From the NCBI GenBank assembly GCA_019423745.1, contig JAHZAV010000003.1:77755-141754 (forward strand): a stretch of DNA of 64,000 bases, in the 5' to 3' direction. Under the pieces are notes generated by a model. That model ran no database searches. It saw only the letters and a program-made list of their open reading frames with translations, and was not told the DNA's origin. Positions 24,760 through 33,300 of this stretch are shown here, piece by piece. The DNA is from Lachnospiraceae bacterium (GTDB lineage Bacteria; Bacillota; Clostridia; Lachnospirales; Lachnospiraceae). Numbering within the stretch: position 1 is the first letter of the stretch; each line of letters begins with the position of its first letter. Position numbers and translations under genes: made by a program.

Positions 24760-25608
24760 CTATGCTTTGCCGTTACATCCGCATACGCACATACGCTCTT
24801 TCACAAGTTCCTTTACTGCTTCCATTCCTACTGTTCCAAGTTTTTTAGGATCAAATGTTTCCGGTTTTTCCTGAAGCAGCTTCTTTCCTGCATCTGTATA
24901 TGCCACACGGAGTTCTGTTGCAAAATTCACTTTACACATTCCTCGTCTGACGCATTCCTTTACATCCTCGTCACTAAGTCCAGAAGCCCCATGAAGTACA
25001 AGCGGTACAGAAACCAATTCTTTTACTTCGGATACTCTTTCTTTATCCAGCACAGGAGTTCCTGCGTAAAATCCATGCGCAGTTCCAATAGCAATTGCAA
25101 GAGAGGATACTCCTGTACGCTCTACGAATTCTTTTGCTTCCTGCGGATCTGTATTTCCATCCTGTTCCGCCTCCAGATCATCTTCCTTTCCACCTACTTT
25201 TCCAAGTTCTGCCTCTACTGGAATACCACATGCTTTTGCCACGTCTACAACCTTTTTTGTAAGCTCTACATTGTGCTCAAAATCCTCATGAGAACCGTCA
25301 ATCATAACAGACGTATATCCTGCTTTAATAGCCTGTACAGCCAGTTCAAAGCTGCTGCCATGATCCAGGTGCAGACACACCGGAACAGATGCTTTCTTCG
25401 CCTCTGCTGCTACCATTGCAAAGTATGTCTCCAGTGTACCGTATTTTACTGTTGATGGGGTTGTCTGCAGCATAACCGGTGCTTTCAATTCCTCTGCTGC
25501 TGCAATAACTGCTTTTACCATTTCCATGTTTTCTACATTGAACGCTCCAACGGCATATCCGCCCTCTCTAGCGTCTGTCAGCATTTTTTCAGATGTTACT
25601 AATGGCAT
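24760..25608 (-). CDS. Class II fructose/tagatose-bisphosphate aldolase
   Basis: This 282-residue zinc aldolase splits ketohexose-1,6-bisphosphate into dihydroxyacetone phosphate and glyceraldehyde-3-phosphate. Zinc ligands and catalytic residues are seen in HLDHGSS (near 81), GTAHGFY (near 178) and VLHGASGL (near 207), plus the NFATELR phosphate-binding turn near 230. Within this operon the tagatose-bisphosphate (GatY/KbaY) role is favoured; fructose-bisphosphate is possible. ATG 25608 follows AAGGAG by 8 bases, better than the in-frame start overlapping the DeoR stop. The C-terminus CVCGCNGKA has three Cys, an oddity. Confidence 0.88.
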   Translation of the reverse strand: MPLVTSEKMLTDAREGGYAVGAFNVENMEMVKAVIAAAEELKAPVMLQTTPSTVKYGTLETYFAMVAAEAKKASVPVCLHLDHGSSFELAVQAIKAGYTSVMIDGSHEDFEHNVELTKKVVDVAKACGIPVEAELGKVGGKEDDLEAEQDGNTDPQEAKEFVERTGVSSLAIAIGTAHGFYAGTPVLDKERVSEVKELVSVPLVLHGASGLSDEDVKECVRRGMCKVNFATELRVAYTDAGKKLLQEKPETFDPKKLGTVGMEAVKELVKERMCVCGCNGKA

Positions 25609-25631
25609 TTTTTCTTCTCCTTTTTCTTTCA

Positions 25632-26399
25632 TTATTTATTTGGAAAGACACAGTCTATCCTATGCTTTTTTAATTTTTGAAGCCATTTTTCTTCCGGCTT
25701 CTTGTCAGTTACAAATTTTGTAATATCGGCCCACTCTGCTACTTTTGTAAAAGCCGTATTGCCAAGCTTGCTGTGATCAACAGCCAGGATCCGCTCCTTC
25801 GCAGAATAGAGCATCTTACGCTTACTGTTAGCATCCTGCTCATCGGAATCGGTAAATCCGTTTTCCAAATCTACTCCCTTACAGGAAATAATTGCCTTGT
25901 CCACATGATAAGAAGAGATTATCTCATCCGTTCGAGGACCTACAAGGGCAAAAGATTTTTCTCTGGAAACGCCGCCTGTGGAAATGACAGTCCACTCTGG
26001 AACATCAAAAAGCTCCACGATTACTTCTACAGAATTTGTAATGACTGTCAGTTTTTTCTTCTCTTTCAGTGCACGGGCAATATATACATCCGTGGAACTT
26101 GCATCCAGCATAATTGCTTCGCCATCTCTTACCATATCAGCAATTAACCTTGCAATTTTTTGCTTCTCTGCCACTCTTTGTTTCTTTCGAATGTTGAAGG
26201 GAAGGTCAAAGAAACTTTGCTCCTTCAGAACAGCTCCTCCGTAACTTTTTACTACAAGCCCGTCATTTTCCAATTTTTCCAAATCACGGCGTATCGTTTC
26301 TTCAGATACATTATAAGCAGTGCTCAATTCACTGACTACGACTCTTTTTTCTTCCTGAAGCCTCTCCAGTATATCATTTCGTCTCTCTATCGCCAGCAT
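25632..26399 (-). CDS. DeoR-family sugar regulator
   Basis: A 255-residue repressor with an N-terminal winged helix (residues 4-57, VSEETIRRDLEKLENDGLVV) and a DeoR sensor domain with the usual sugar-phosphate loop signatures (TNSVEV, STGGVSRE, SCKGVDLENGFTD). Members respond to phosphorylated sugars. It is the second gene of the operon, after the class II aldolase, and probably binds the tandem 10-bp repeat near the operon promoter (27198-27217). AGAGGAATC precedes the ATG. Confidence 0.9.
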   Translation of the reverse strand: MLAIERRNDILERLQEEKRVVVSELSTAYNVSEETIRRDLEKLENDGLVVKSYGGAVLKEQSFFDLPFNIRKKQRVAEKQKIARLIADMVRDGEAIMLDASSTDVYIARALKEKKKLTVITNSVEVIVELFDVPEWTVISTGGVSREKSFALVGPRTDEIISSYHVDKAIISCKGVDLENGFTDSDEQDANSKRKMLYSAKERILAVDHSKLGNTAFTKVAEWADITKFVTDKKPEEKWLQKLKKHRIDCVFPNK

Positions 26400-26434
26400 T
26401 TGATTCCTCTTAATTTTATTCTTTTATTCACAAA

Positions 26435-27121
26435 TTAATCTAATTCCATCCAATCTGCCGGATGCCTTCCCGTCAATCCATACTGTTTACGCATTCCATA
26501 AAGCCTTTTTACCTGCTCTTTATCCAGCACCTTTGGTCCTCCCAGCATCATGGACTGATATAGAAGTCTTGCATAAAATTCCAAAGATTCCATTTTATGA
26601 TATGCACCAAGAAGGCTGTCCCCATAAGTTAAAGCGCCATGATTTTCCAAAAGTACTGCATCGTAATAGGGAAGATATTCTGATACTGCATCCGGAATTT
26701 CCATAGTAGATGGTGTACCATATTTTGCTAAAGGCACTTCACCAAGACCCAGCACCGCTTCCGGCATAATCGGCTTTTTCAACGGCATACCACACACAGC
26801 AAAAGTTGTCGCATACATCGGATGTGCATGCACTACCGCTTTCACGTCCTCTCTCTCCTCATAAACTCTCATATGCATTTTGATTTCAGAAGAGGGACGG
26901 AAATCTCCATTTGCCTCCAGCACATTTCCTTTTGCATCTACCTTGCAAATGTACTCCGGCGTCATAAAGCCCTTGCTCACCCCTGTAGGTGTGCACAGGA
27001 ACTCATTATCACTCAATTTCACAGAAAAATTACCGTCATTAGCCGCAACCATGCCACGATTGTACACCCTTTTTCCGATTTCGCACATCTCTCTTTTTAT
27101 ATCCATTTCACTTTGCACCAT
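26435..27121 (-). CDS. Class II aldolase/adducin family (fuculose/ribulose-phosphate type)
   Basis: A 228-residue zinc aldolase or epimerase. Phosphate-binding AANDGNFSVKL near 26-36, the catalytic Glu/phosphate region FRPSSEIKMH near 72-80, the zinc pair HAHP near 95-98 and the third zinc His in LENHGAL near 158 are present. The family contains L-fuculose-1-phosphate aldolase and L-ribulose-5-phosphate 4-epimerase; a true AraD is encoded separately at 60712, and here FucA-like activity is preferred but not proven. ATG 27121 has AAGGAGG before it. It is the first gene of the operon. Confidence 0.83.
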   Translation of the reverse strand: MVQSEMDIKREMCEIGKRVYNRGMVAANDGNFSVKLSDNEFLCTPTGVSKGFMTPEYICKVDAKGNVLEANGDFRPSSEIKMHMRVYEEREDVKAVVHAHPMYATTFAVCGMPLKKPIMPEAVLGLGEVPLAKYGTPSTMEIPDAVSEYLPYYDAVLLENHGALTYGDSLLGAYHKMESLEFYARLLYQSMMLGGPKVLDKEQVKRLYGMRKQYGLTGRHPADWMELD

Positions 27122-27159
27122 TATCGCCTCCTTTTTTGTTTTTTGTATGTTCTGATTTG

Positions 27160-27217
27160 ATAATATCACATAATCCCTCGCAAATCAAATATTTTATATG
27201 TTGTTTTATGTTGTTTT
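27160..27217 (-). promoter_or_regulatory. Promoter and tandem operator of the 27-20 kb operon
   Basis: TTGATT (27183-27188) and TATTAT (27160-27165) are 17 bases apart on the minus strand. Ten bases upstream of the -35 a 10-bp sequence ATGTTGTTTT is repeated exactly head to tail (27198-27217, plus-strand reading). Direct repeats at one helical turn fit DeoR-family operators. Confidence 0.65.
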
Positions 27218-27238
27218 TTTAACACTTTTGCAAAAAAA

Positions 27239-27300
27239 CCCAGGGCTAAATGCAAATTAGGACGTAACACTTTTAAAAAATGTTACGTCCCAATCTGCAC
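27239..27300. repeat. Dispersed palindromic repeat, copy 1
   Basis: After a CAGGGCTAAATGCAA lead come arms TGCAAATTAGGACGTAACA (27251-27269) and its near complement (27281-27299, 17 of 19 paired) around an A/T-rich loop. A second copy lies at 40059-40116. Its place right after the FGGY kinase stop means it may act as a terminator, with a T-run on the minus side about 13 bases later. Confidence 0.8.
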
Positions 27301-28839
27301 TTATTTCTCTTCTGCCTTTGTAAGATCTTTCATATCTTCTTTCAAGTGATTGTAAATATTTTTGTAAAGACGGAAGTATTCGTTATATTTTTTATGATTT
27401 TCTTCATTAGGCATGATTTTTTTGTCCAAAACCTGCCATTTCTTTACTTCTTCGTATGTAAGAATTCCTGTTCCGATTCCAGCCAGCATAATATCTCCCA
27501 TATTTGCCTCTACATCGTAAATAGGACATACAACCGGATATCCTGTTACATCAGCAAAAATTTGGCGCCATACTTTTGATTTCGTTACGCCTCCTGCAAT
27601 CAGAATGTATTCTCCTAAGTCTTCACCTGTTGCTTCCATAGCATCCCGCAGACAGTATGCCACTGCCTCAAGAAAAGCGCGGTATAGATGGCCTTTTGTA
27701 TGTGTAAGTGACAATCCAACAATAGTTCCTTTTGCATCAGAATCCCATACCGGGCTTCTCTCTCCCATGAAATACGGAAGTACTACCAGTCCTTCGCTTC
27801 CTGCCGGAATTTTTTCTGCCTGTCCATTCAGCACATCATATACACTTGGCCCGCCGTTCTTCTGATTTTCAATTTCCCACTGACACAAGGTATTGCGGAA
27901 CCATTTTACGATTGCACCTGCTGTATTTCCTCCTGCAAAATAGTAGGATAAATTTTTTGCGTCATAGAGATATGGCCATATAATCAAACCTTTTCCTTTT
28001 ACTGGCTTATCTGAAATTAAAGCTGCACACATAGATGTTCCAATAGCAGCTGCATAAACACCCGATTCAAATACTCCAAGTCCGATATTTGCTGCACCGC
28101 AGTCAATTCCGCTGGCTATCACCGGCATTCCTTCACATAATCCCAGTTCTTCAGCAATCTCTGCTGTCAGACCTCCCACAATGTCTGTAGATTCAACGAT
28201 TCTCTGTGGCATCATAGACTTCGGAATGCCCATAGCATCAAGAAGCTCATCTGACCAGGTACGAGTATTCATATCAAAAATACCACCGATATTTCCAGCA
28301 GAAGAATAATCAATTGCAACTTCCCCAGTCATTTTATAAATCACATAATCATTAGGAGGAAGGAATAGTTTTGTACGTGCCCAATTTTCTGGCTCATGAT
28401 TTTTCATCCACAATATTTTTGTATAACCATAATATGGATCTGCTCCATTATGTGTAATTTCAAGAAGTTTTTCTTCCCCGATATGTTCCAGAACCCATTC
28501 TGTTTCATCTTTAGCACGTCTATCCATCCATATCATACAGGGACGAACTGGTTTCATCTCTTCATCCAGTGGAATGCCTGATCCGCCATACAAACCGCTG
28601 ATAGCAATGCCTTTGATATCTTCTTTCTTTACGCCCTGCTTTGCAGCCTCTTCTACTGTACGGCGAATGGACTCTTTTGTAGCCTCATACCACACATCCG
28701 GCCACTGCTCTGCCCACAACGGCTTTGGAGTTAATACATCATACTCCTCCAGATCCTGTGAAATCAGTTTTCCATTCGTATCCATCAAAATAGTTTTTGT
28801 TCCTGATGTACCAATGTCTGTTCCCAATAAATACTGCAT
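27301..28839 (-). CDS. FGGY-family carbohydrate kinase
   Basis: This is a 512-residue kinase with phosphate motif TDIGTSGTKTILMD near 7, the substrate region SGLYGGSGIPLDE near 79 and ADP-binding GGVTKSKVWRQIFADV near 417. SGLYGG replaces the xylulokinase SGQMHG, so the sugar is unlike xylulose; this subgroup has no substrate I can name. ATG 28839 is preferred over an adjoining GTG because AGGAGG lies 7 bases before it. It is the last gene of the rhamnulokinase/allulose epimerase/AKR operon and ends right at the dispersed palindrome. Confidence 0.83.
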   Translation of the reverse strand: MQYLLGTDIGTSGTKTILMDTNGKLISQDLEEYDVLTPKPLWAEQWPDVWYEATKESIRRTVEEAAKQGVKKEDIKGIAISGLYGGSGIPLDEEMKPVRPCMIWMDRRAKDETEWVLEHIGEEKLLEITHNGADPYYGYTKILWMKNHEPENWARTKLFLPPNDYVIYKMTGEVAIDYSSAGNIGGIFDMNTRTWSDELLDAMGIPKSMMPQRIVESTDIVGGLTAEIAEELGLCEGMPVIASGIDCGAANIGLGVFESGVYAAAIGTSMCAALISDKPVKGKGLIIWPYLYDAKNLSYYFAGGNTAGAIVKWFRNTLCQWEIENQKNGGPSVYDVLNGQAEKIPAGSEGLVVLPYFMGERSPVWDSDAKGTIVGLSLTHTKGHLYRAFLEAVAYCLRDAMEATGEDLGEYILIAGGVTKSKVWRQIFADVTGYPVVCPIYDVEANMGDIMLAGIGTGILTYEEVKKWQVLDKKIMPNEENHKKYNEYFRLYKNIYNHLKEDMKDLTKAEEK

Positions 28840-28903
28840 CACTTTTCCTCCTCTTTTCTTTGAAAATCATCTGATGTTCCGCTTATTTTCCAAAAAGAAG
28901 GGT

Positions 28904-29905
28904 TTATTCATCCTCTCTGTCCCAGATATCTCGCCAGTCTTTTGCCCCTTCCCACAAAAATACTTTCCCTTTAATCAGCCGAAAATTACGGTCTGCCTTG
29001 GACAATATGTCCATTTCATCCTCTGTAAGAAAATCTTCTGTCGTACATTTTAAATTTCCAACATATTCCTTTTCATAAATCGAAAATGGGATTGGAATAT
29101 GCCCCCTTTGTACTGCCCATTTTACACAGATCTCTGCCGGATGGCAGTTATGCTTTTTAGCGATTTCCTTCAATTCCGGCATTTCAAAAGTAACAACATC
29201 CCCCGGTTCCGTATCTCTTACCGGACGGCAAGGGGAACCCATAGGGCTGTATGCAACTGGAAGGATGTCGTGGTCCATACAATAGCGGAAGAGTTTAGGC
29301 TGCTGAAAAGTAGGGTTCATCTCTACTTCCAAAACGGCTGGTTTTATCCTGCAGAGAGGCAAAACCTGCTCCAGTTTAGTGATTGTCATATTAGACATCC
29401 CAATTCCTTTTACCAGTCCCAAGTCTACCAGTCGCTCCATTTGCCTCCACACTGACATGTATTCTTCCTTGGAAAAGGGAACAGCATCCGGGTTCCTTCC
29501 ATGCAGCTTGGCTCCCGGAGCATGGTAATTGGGGAACGGCCAGTGTACCATATAAATGTCTAAATAATCCAATCGAAGATCCCGAAGGCTCTTGGCACAC
29601 GCTACCAGGACATCTCCCTCCCCGTGCATGTCATTCCACACCTTCGTCATAATGGTTAACTCCTGCCTCTGGACAATCCCGTCCGCAAAAGCTTTTGCAA
29701 AAACCGCTCCTATTTCTGCCTCATTTCCATATGCAGCGGCACAGTCAAATAATCTATAACCCACCTTTATCGCTCCATACACGGCATCAGCTACTTGTTT
29801 TGATGTATATCGGTCATTACCGAAAGTCCCCATTCCTATTCCTGGAATCACCATCTGATTATTCAATTTTCTCTGGGGAACCAGTGCGGGATTTATCTGC
29901 TCCAT
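28904..29905 (-). CDS. Aldo/keto reductase
   Basis: A 333-residue NAD(P)H-dependent (beta/alpha)8 oxidoreductase. The catalytic tetrad is visible: Asp and Tyr in FDCAAAYGNE (near 55-64), Lys in TIMTKVW (near 88) and His in VHWPF (near 121). The cofactor-binding C-terminal part IPIPFSIYEKEYVGN is less standard than the usual IPKS. ATG 29905 is chosen over a GTG three codons earlier because that GTG overlaps the GAGAGGAG site. Between the epimerase and an FGGY kinase, it may interconvert a ketose and its polyol. Confidence 0.86.
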   Translation of the reverse strand: MEQINPALVPQRKLNNQMVIPGIGMGTFGNDRYTSKQVADAVYGAIKVGYRLFDCAAAYGNEAEIGAVFAKAFADGIVQRQELTIMTKVWNDMHGEGDVLVACAKSLRDLRLDYLDIYMVHWPFPNYHAPGAKLHGRNPDAVPFSKEEYMSVWRQMERLVDLGLVKGIGMSNMTITKLEQVLPLCRIKPAVLEVEMNPTFQQPKLFRYCMDHDILPVAYSPMGSPCRPVRDTEPGDVVTFEMPELKEIAKKHNCHPAEICVKWAVQRGHIPIPFSIYEKEYVGNLKCTTEDFLTEDEMDILSKADRNFRLIKGKVFLWEGAKDWRDIWDREDE

Positions 29906-30000
29906 TTTACCCACTCCTCTCCCCCTGTTTCGTTATATAAAGTTCTTTTATAAAACCTATTTACAGAATAAATTATAACAGGGGTTTTGTCAATACATTT

Positions 30001-30873
30001 CTAGCCTTCAAACATATATCTCTCAAAAGTAACTGCATCTGCCGCATCTCTATCAAGCTGTTCTTCTGAAGCCCCATTACTGATATCTCTCCATACCTTA
30101 ATATCTGATCCTACTTGACCTCCCATACGCACAAAAGGTTCCATCACAACTGTCCCATCATAATGAATATCCCGGAGTGCCTCTCCAATCTCTCTCCAAG
30201 GCATACGTCCCTTTCCTGGAACCATACGATTGCACTCACCGGTATGGAAATGACCAAGAAGACTTCCCGCCTCACGAATTGCTGCACCCATACTTACTTC
30301 TTCAATATTCATATGGAACGTATCCAGCATTACTTTTACATTATCCATTCCGATTTCTTTTACAAATTTCACGCCTTCCTTAGCCGTGTTCAAAATATGG
30401 CTTTCAAAGCGATTGAGAACCTCCATTCCCAGCATAATATCATACTGTTCTGCTTCTTTGGCAAGAAGACGCATTCCCTCTACACTCCGCTTCCAATCCT
30501 CTTCTTTATTAGCCGTTGAAAAATCTACCGGCCAATAGGAGTAAAGAGCTCCGCCGATCTTGTGGATATTCAGTTTTGCCATTACCTCAAACAGCCTCTT
30601 ATACCATTCCATTGCTCCTGTCCGAACTTCGATTTCTGCAGCCCCGATATTATGCTCATATGTTGGTCCATATCCGGCTGTCAGTACAATCCCATTATCT
30701 TCTGTACACTTTTTCAGCTCACTAATTTCCTGCTCTGTATAATCTGGCAACGGCGCAGCACCCACTTCCAGAATATCAAATCCCAGCCTGGCTACTTTTT
30801 CCACATATTTTTTGTAATCAGCTGCCCATTCTTTTTCCCAGTACGCATAGTAAATTCCGTATTGCATTTTCAT
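30001..30873 (-). CDS. D-allulose (psicose) 3-epimerase
   Basis: This 290-residue TIM-barrel epimerase inverts C3 of free ketoses, such as fructose/allulose or tagatose/sorbose. It resembles the well-studied clostridial enzymes nearly end to end: GIYYAYWEKEWAADYKKYV at the start, GGALYSYWPVD near 107, EVLNRFE near 151, MLDTFHMNIEE near 182, HTGECNR near 210 and VVMEPFVRMGG near 242. The four metal (Mn/Co) ligands Glu151, Asp184, His210 and Glu245 are present. It lies between rhamnulokinase and the aldo/keto reductase; with them it should feed rare ketoses into phosphorylation. Confidence 0.92.
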   Translation of the reverse strand: MKMQYGIYYAYWEKEWAADYKKYVEKVARLGFDILEVGAAPLPDYTEQEISELKKCTEDNGIVLTAGYGPTYEHNIGAAEIEVRTGAMEWYKRLFEVMAKLNIHKIGGALYSYWPVDFSTANKEEDWKRSVEGMRLLAKEAEQYDIMLGMEVLNRFESHILNTAKEGVKFVKEIGMDNVKVMLDTFHMNIEEVSMGAAIREAGSLLGHFHTGECNRMVPGKGRMPWREIGEALRDIHYDGTVVMEPFVRMGGQVGSDIKVWRDISNGASEEQLDRDAADAVTFERYMFEG

Positions 30874-30947
30874 CTCTCCTTTTTATTTTTATTATAACTA
30901 TTCAGCTGTACCTCACTAAATCAGGATCCCATTACTGAATAATTGAA

Positions 30948-32348
30948 TTAACCGTAAGTCTTAATATCAAATGAACGATAAATCGTATTTCTTGCTTCTG
31001 TTTTATCCGAAAACTCTCCAGATCTTATCATCTGTGCCGCAATATTTCCAAGGGCAGTTCCCTCCGTTGGCCCCACATGAACTTCCTTGCCTGTTGCTTC
31101 AGCGGTCAACTGATTCAAATAACCGGCATTTCCTCCTCCTCCTACAATGTGAATTCTTTTGTACGTTCTTCCGGTAGACTTCTCAATTCCGCGTATAGTA
31201 TCCGCATAACACCTGGCCAAACCCGCATAAATACAGGAAGCTATCTCTCCTAAAGTTTTGGGCACTTTCTGACCTGTTTGCCTGCAGTATTCCTGTATGG
31301 CTTCTGTCATATTGTCTGGAGCCATAAAACATTGGGCTGTCACATCGATTTGAGAGGGGAAGCCTTTTTCTTTCTCTGCTTCCTCACAAATCTGCGAAAA
31401 ACTAAACGCATCTCCCAATTCATGACGCACTGACTGAATCATCCAAAGCCCCATGATATTTCTGTGATAACATATCCTGGAATCAAATCCACCCTCGTTG
31501 GTAAAATGATTCTGTCTGCTGACTTCGGAACAATCCGGTTCACCCCGCTCTATTCCAAGCAAAGACCATGTACCAGAACTAATAAAAACATAATCATCAT
31601 CGTTGGACGGTATTGCCAGAATTGCTGACGCTGTATCATGTGTACACGGGAGAACAACTTCCATATTAAACCCAAATTCTTCTGCCAACTCTTTTTTTAT
31701 ATTCCCCAGACTCTCACCAGGCATCGCAATTCTTTGAAAAATATCCCCAGGAATCCCCAAACGGGAAAGAAGTTCTTCATCCCAGCATTTATCCGCTGCA
31801 TTCATCAACTGCGAAGTCGTTGCTTCTGTATACTCATTTACCTTCTTTCCTGTCAGAAGAAAATGAAAATAATCTGGAACAAATAAAAGCGTTTTTGCTT
31901 GATCCAGTTCTTCAGGATGCTCTTTTTTTAAAGCAATCAGTTGATAGAGCGTATTAAATGCCATCTTCTCAATCCCTGTTCTTCCGTACAATTCTTTCTC
32001 CGGGATAATTTTGTCCACTTCTTCATCCATTCCATCTGTACGCCTGTCACGATATCCGTATGTTTCTCCGATAACTGTATCATTTTTATCAAGAAGAACA
32101 TAGTCTACTCCCCATGTATCTATCCCCATACTTTTGGGGATTTTCCCTATTTGGGCACATCGTTTTATTCCTTCCTTTATATGTCCAAACAGCTTATCAT
32201 AATCCCAGCATAGATGGCCATTTCTCTTAACCATTCCATTATCAAAGCGATAAATTTCCTCTAAAATCAGACGTCCATCCCGGAGACTGCCCAGGATATG
32301 CCGCCCACTGGATGCGCCAATATCTACAGCCAGATAGTAATCTCCCAT
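30948..32348 (-). CDS. rhaB: Rhamnulokinase (RhaB)
   Basis: A 466-residue FGGY kinase. YLAVDIGASSGRHILG at the N-terminus, WDYDKLF near 48, MGIDTWGVDYVLL near 73 and SSGTWSLLGIE near 253 are hallmarks of L-rhamnulokinases. The classical product is rhamnulose-1-phosphate, but neither rhamnose isomerase nor a clear rhamnulose-1-phosphate aldolase lies in this window. The neighbouring allulose epimerase makes a different ketose substrate possible. AAGGAGGCGG precedes the ATG. It begins an operon divergent from DeoR, with a strong promoter. Confidence 0.88.
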   Translation of the reverse strand: MGDYYLAVDIGASSGRHILGSLRDGRLILEEIYRFDNGMVKRNGHLCWDYDKLFGHIKEGIKRCAQIGKIPKSMGIDTWGVDYVLLDKNDTVIGETYGYRDRRTDGMDEEVDKIIPEKELYGRTGIEKMAFNTLYQLIALKKEHPEELDQAKTLLFVPDYFHFLLTGKKVNEYTEATTSQLMNAADKCWDEELLSRLGIPGDIFQRIAMPGESLGNIKKELAEEFGFNMEVVLPCTHDTASAILAIPSNDDDYVFISSGTWSLLGIERGEPDCSEVSRQNHFTNEGGFDSRICYHRNIMGLWMIQSVRHELGDAFSFSQICEEAEKEKGFPSQIDVTAQCFMAPDNMTEAIQEYCRQTGQKVPKTLGEIASCIYAGLARCYADTIRGIEKSTGRTYKRIHIVGGGGNAGYLNQLTAEATGKEVHVGPTEGTALGNIAAQMIRSGEFSDKTEARNTIYRSFDIKTYG

Positions 32349-32381
32349 GATCCGCCTCCTTTTCCCTTATTTTCTTGTTTC

Positions 32382-32410
32382 AGTATACCATAGTAATGAG
32401 AAATTGTAAA
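32382..32410 (-). promoter_or_regulatory. rhaB operon promoter
   Basis: TTTACA (32405-32410) and TATACT (32382-32387) are 17 bases apart, with TGG before the -10. It faces the divergent deoR promoter across a shared palindrome. Confidence 0.72.
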
Positions 32411-32411
32411 C

Positions 32412-32440
32412 TTACGAAATATATTTTCTTTCGTACGAAA
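32412..32440. promoter_or_regulatory. Shared DeoR-type operator between rhaB and deoR-fsa
   Basis: TTTCGTACGAAA (32429-32440) is a perfect 12-bp palindrome, and TTACGAAA (32412-32419) repeats a half-site nearby. It lies between the two divergent promoters, so one regulator could control both. Confidence 0.55.
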
Positions 32441-32449
32441 CTCATCTTC

Positions 32450-32478
32450 TTGACATACATAATTTATAGTGTTACGAT
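32450..32478 (+). promoter_or_regulatory. Promoter of deoR-fsa
   Basis: TTGACA (32450-32455) is followed after 17 bases by TACGAT (32473-32478). The -10 is imperfect; an overlapping TATAAT a few bases later is at poor spacing. Confidence 0.55.
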
Positions 32479-32517
32479 ATAATTAACCGAAATTCCCGAA
32501 TACAGGAGGTAATGCTT

Positions 32518-33264
32518 ATGAAAGAACGTCATACTGCACTTCTTGAATATATTGCAGAACACGGAAAAACGGAGGTTTCTTTGCTTGCAGACGTCTTAAA
32601 CACCTCCCAAGTAACTATTCGAAAAGATCTGGAATATCTGTCAGAAAAAGGGATGCTGAAACGTGAACGAGGATATGCCCTTCCAAATGATGCAGGAGAT
32701 ATCCACTACCGAATCGCATTTCACATTGCACAAAAGCAAAAGATTGCCCGGCTTGCTGCTGATTGTATTCAGGATGGCGAAATGCTGATGATCGAATCAG
32801 GATCCACTTGTGCACTATTCGCTGAACAACTGGCAAAAACAAAGAAAAACATAACCATTATTACAAATTCTGTTTTTCTCGCAGATTATGTCAAAGGATA
32901 TCCCAATATTGAATTAGTATTGCTGGGCGGCACACTACAGCCTCACAGTCAATCTCTGGTAGGATTGCTTACAAAAAATTCAGCCGCCTCCTTCCATGTT
33001 GACAAGCTTTTCGCCGGAACCGATGGTTACTCCCGTGATTTTGGATTCACTGGTGATGATTTAGCTCGATCTGATACACTATCTGCCATGACGGAATGCG
33101 CGGACCATGTATATATCCTAACTGATTCAGGGAAATTTTCTCATCCAGGTGCTGTATCCTTTCTTCCTCTTAAGGATGTTTACGAAGTCATCACTGATGA
33201 TGGTCTTCCAAAAGAGGAACAGGACTTTCTTTTAAGCCAGGGAATCCGTGTATCTATTGCATAA
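32518..33264 (+). CDS. DeoR-family sugar regulator
   Basis: This is a 248-residue repressor with an N-terminal winged helix (TSQVTIRKDLEYLSEKGML near residue 25) and a DeoR sensor domain with ITNSVFLADY, LLGGTLQPHSQSLVG and KLFAGTDGYSRDFGFTG. It is distinct from the DeoR gene at 25632. Two ATGs, 6 bases apart, are possible; the second (32518) has AGGAGG at 8 bases and is preferred. It probably represses rhaB and itself through the palindrome between them. fsa follows by 36 bases. Confidence 0.9.
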   Translation: MKERHTALLEYIAEHGKTEVSLLADVLNTSQVTIRKDLEYLSEKGMLKRERGYALPNDAGDIHYRIAFHIAQKQKIARLAADCIQDGEMLMIESGSTCALFAEQLAKTKKNITIITNSVFLADYVKGYPNIELVLLGGTLQPHSQSLVGLLTKNSAASFHVDKLFAGTDGYSRDFGFTGDDLARSDTLSAMTECADHVYILTDSGKFSHPGAVSFLPLKDVYEVITDDGLPKEEQDFLLSQGIRVSIA

Positions 33265-33300
33265 AAATCATACTAAAAAATTACAAATCAGGAGGTTACT

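Noticed and set aside
29922..29984. Inverted repeat CCCCTGTT/AACAGGGG before the aldo/keto reductase gene
   Set aside because: The arms are 47 bases apart and do not cover the ribosome site itself, so a masking role like that at spoIIR is not supported.
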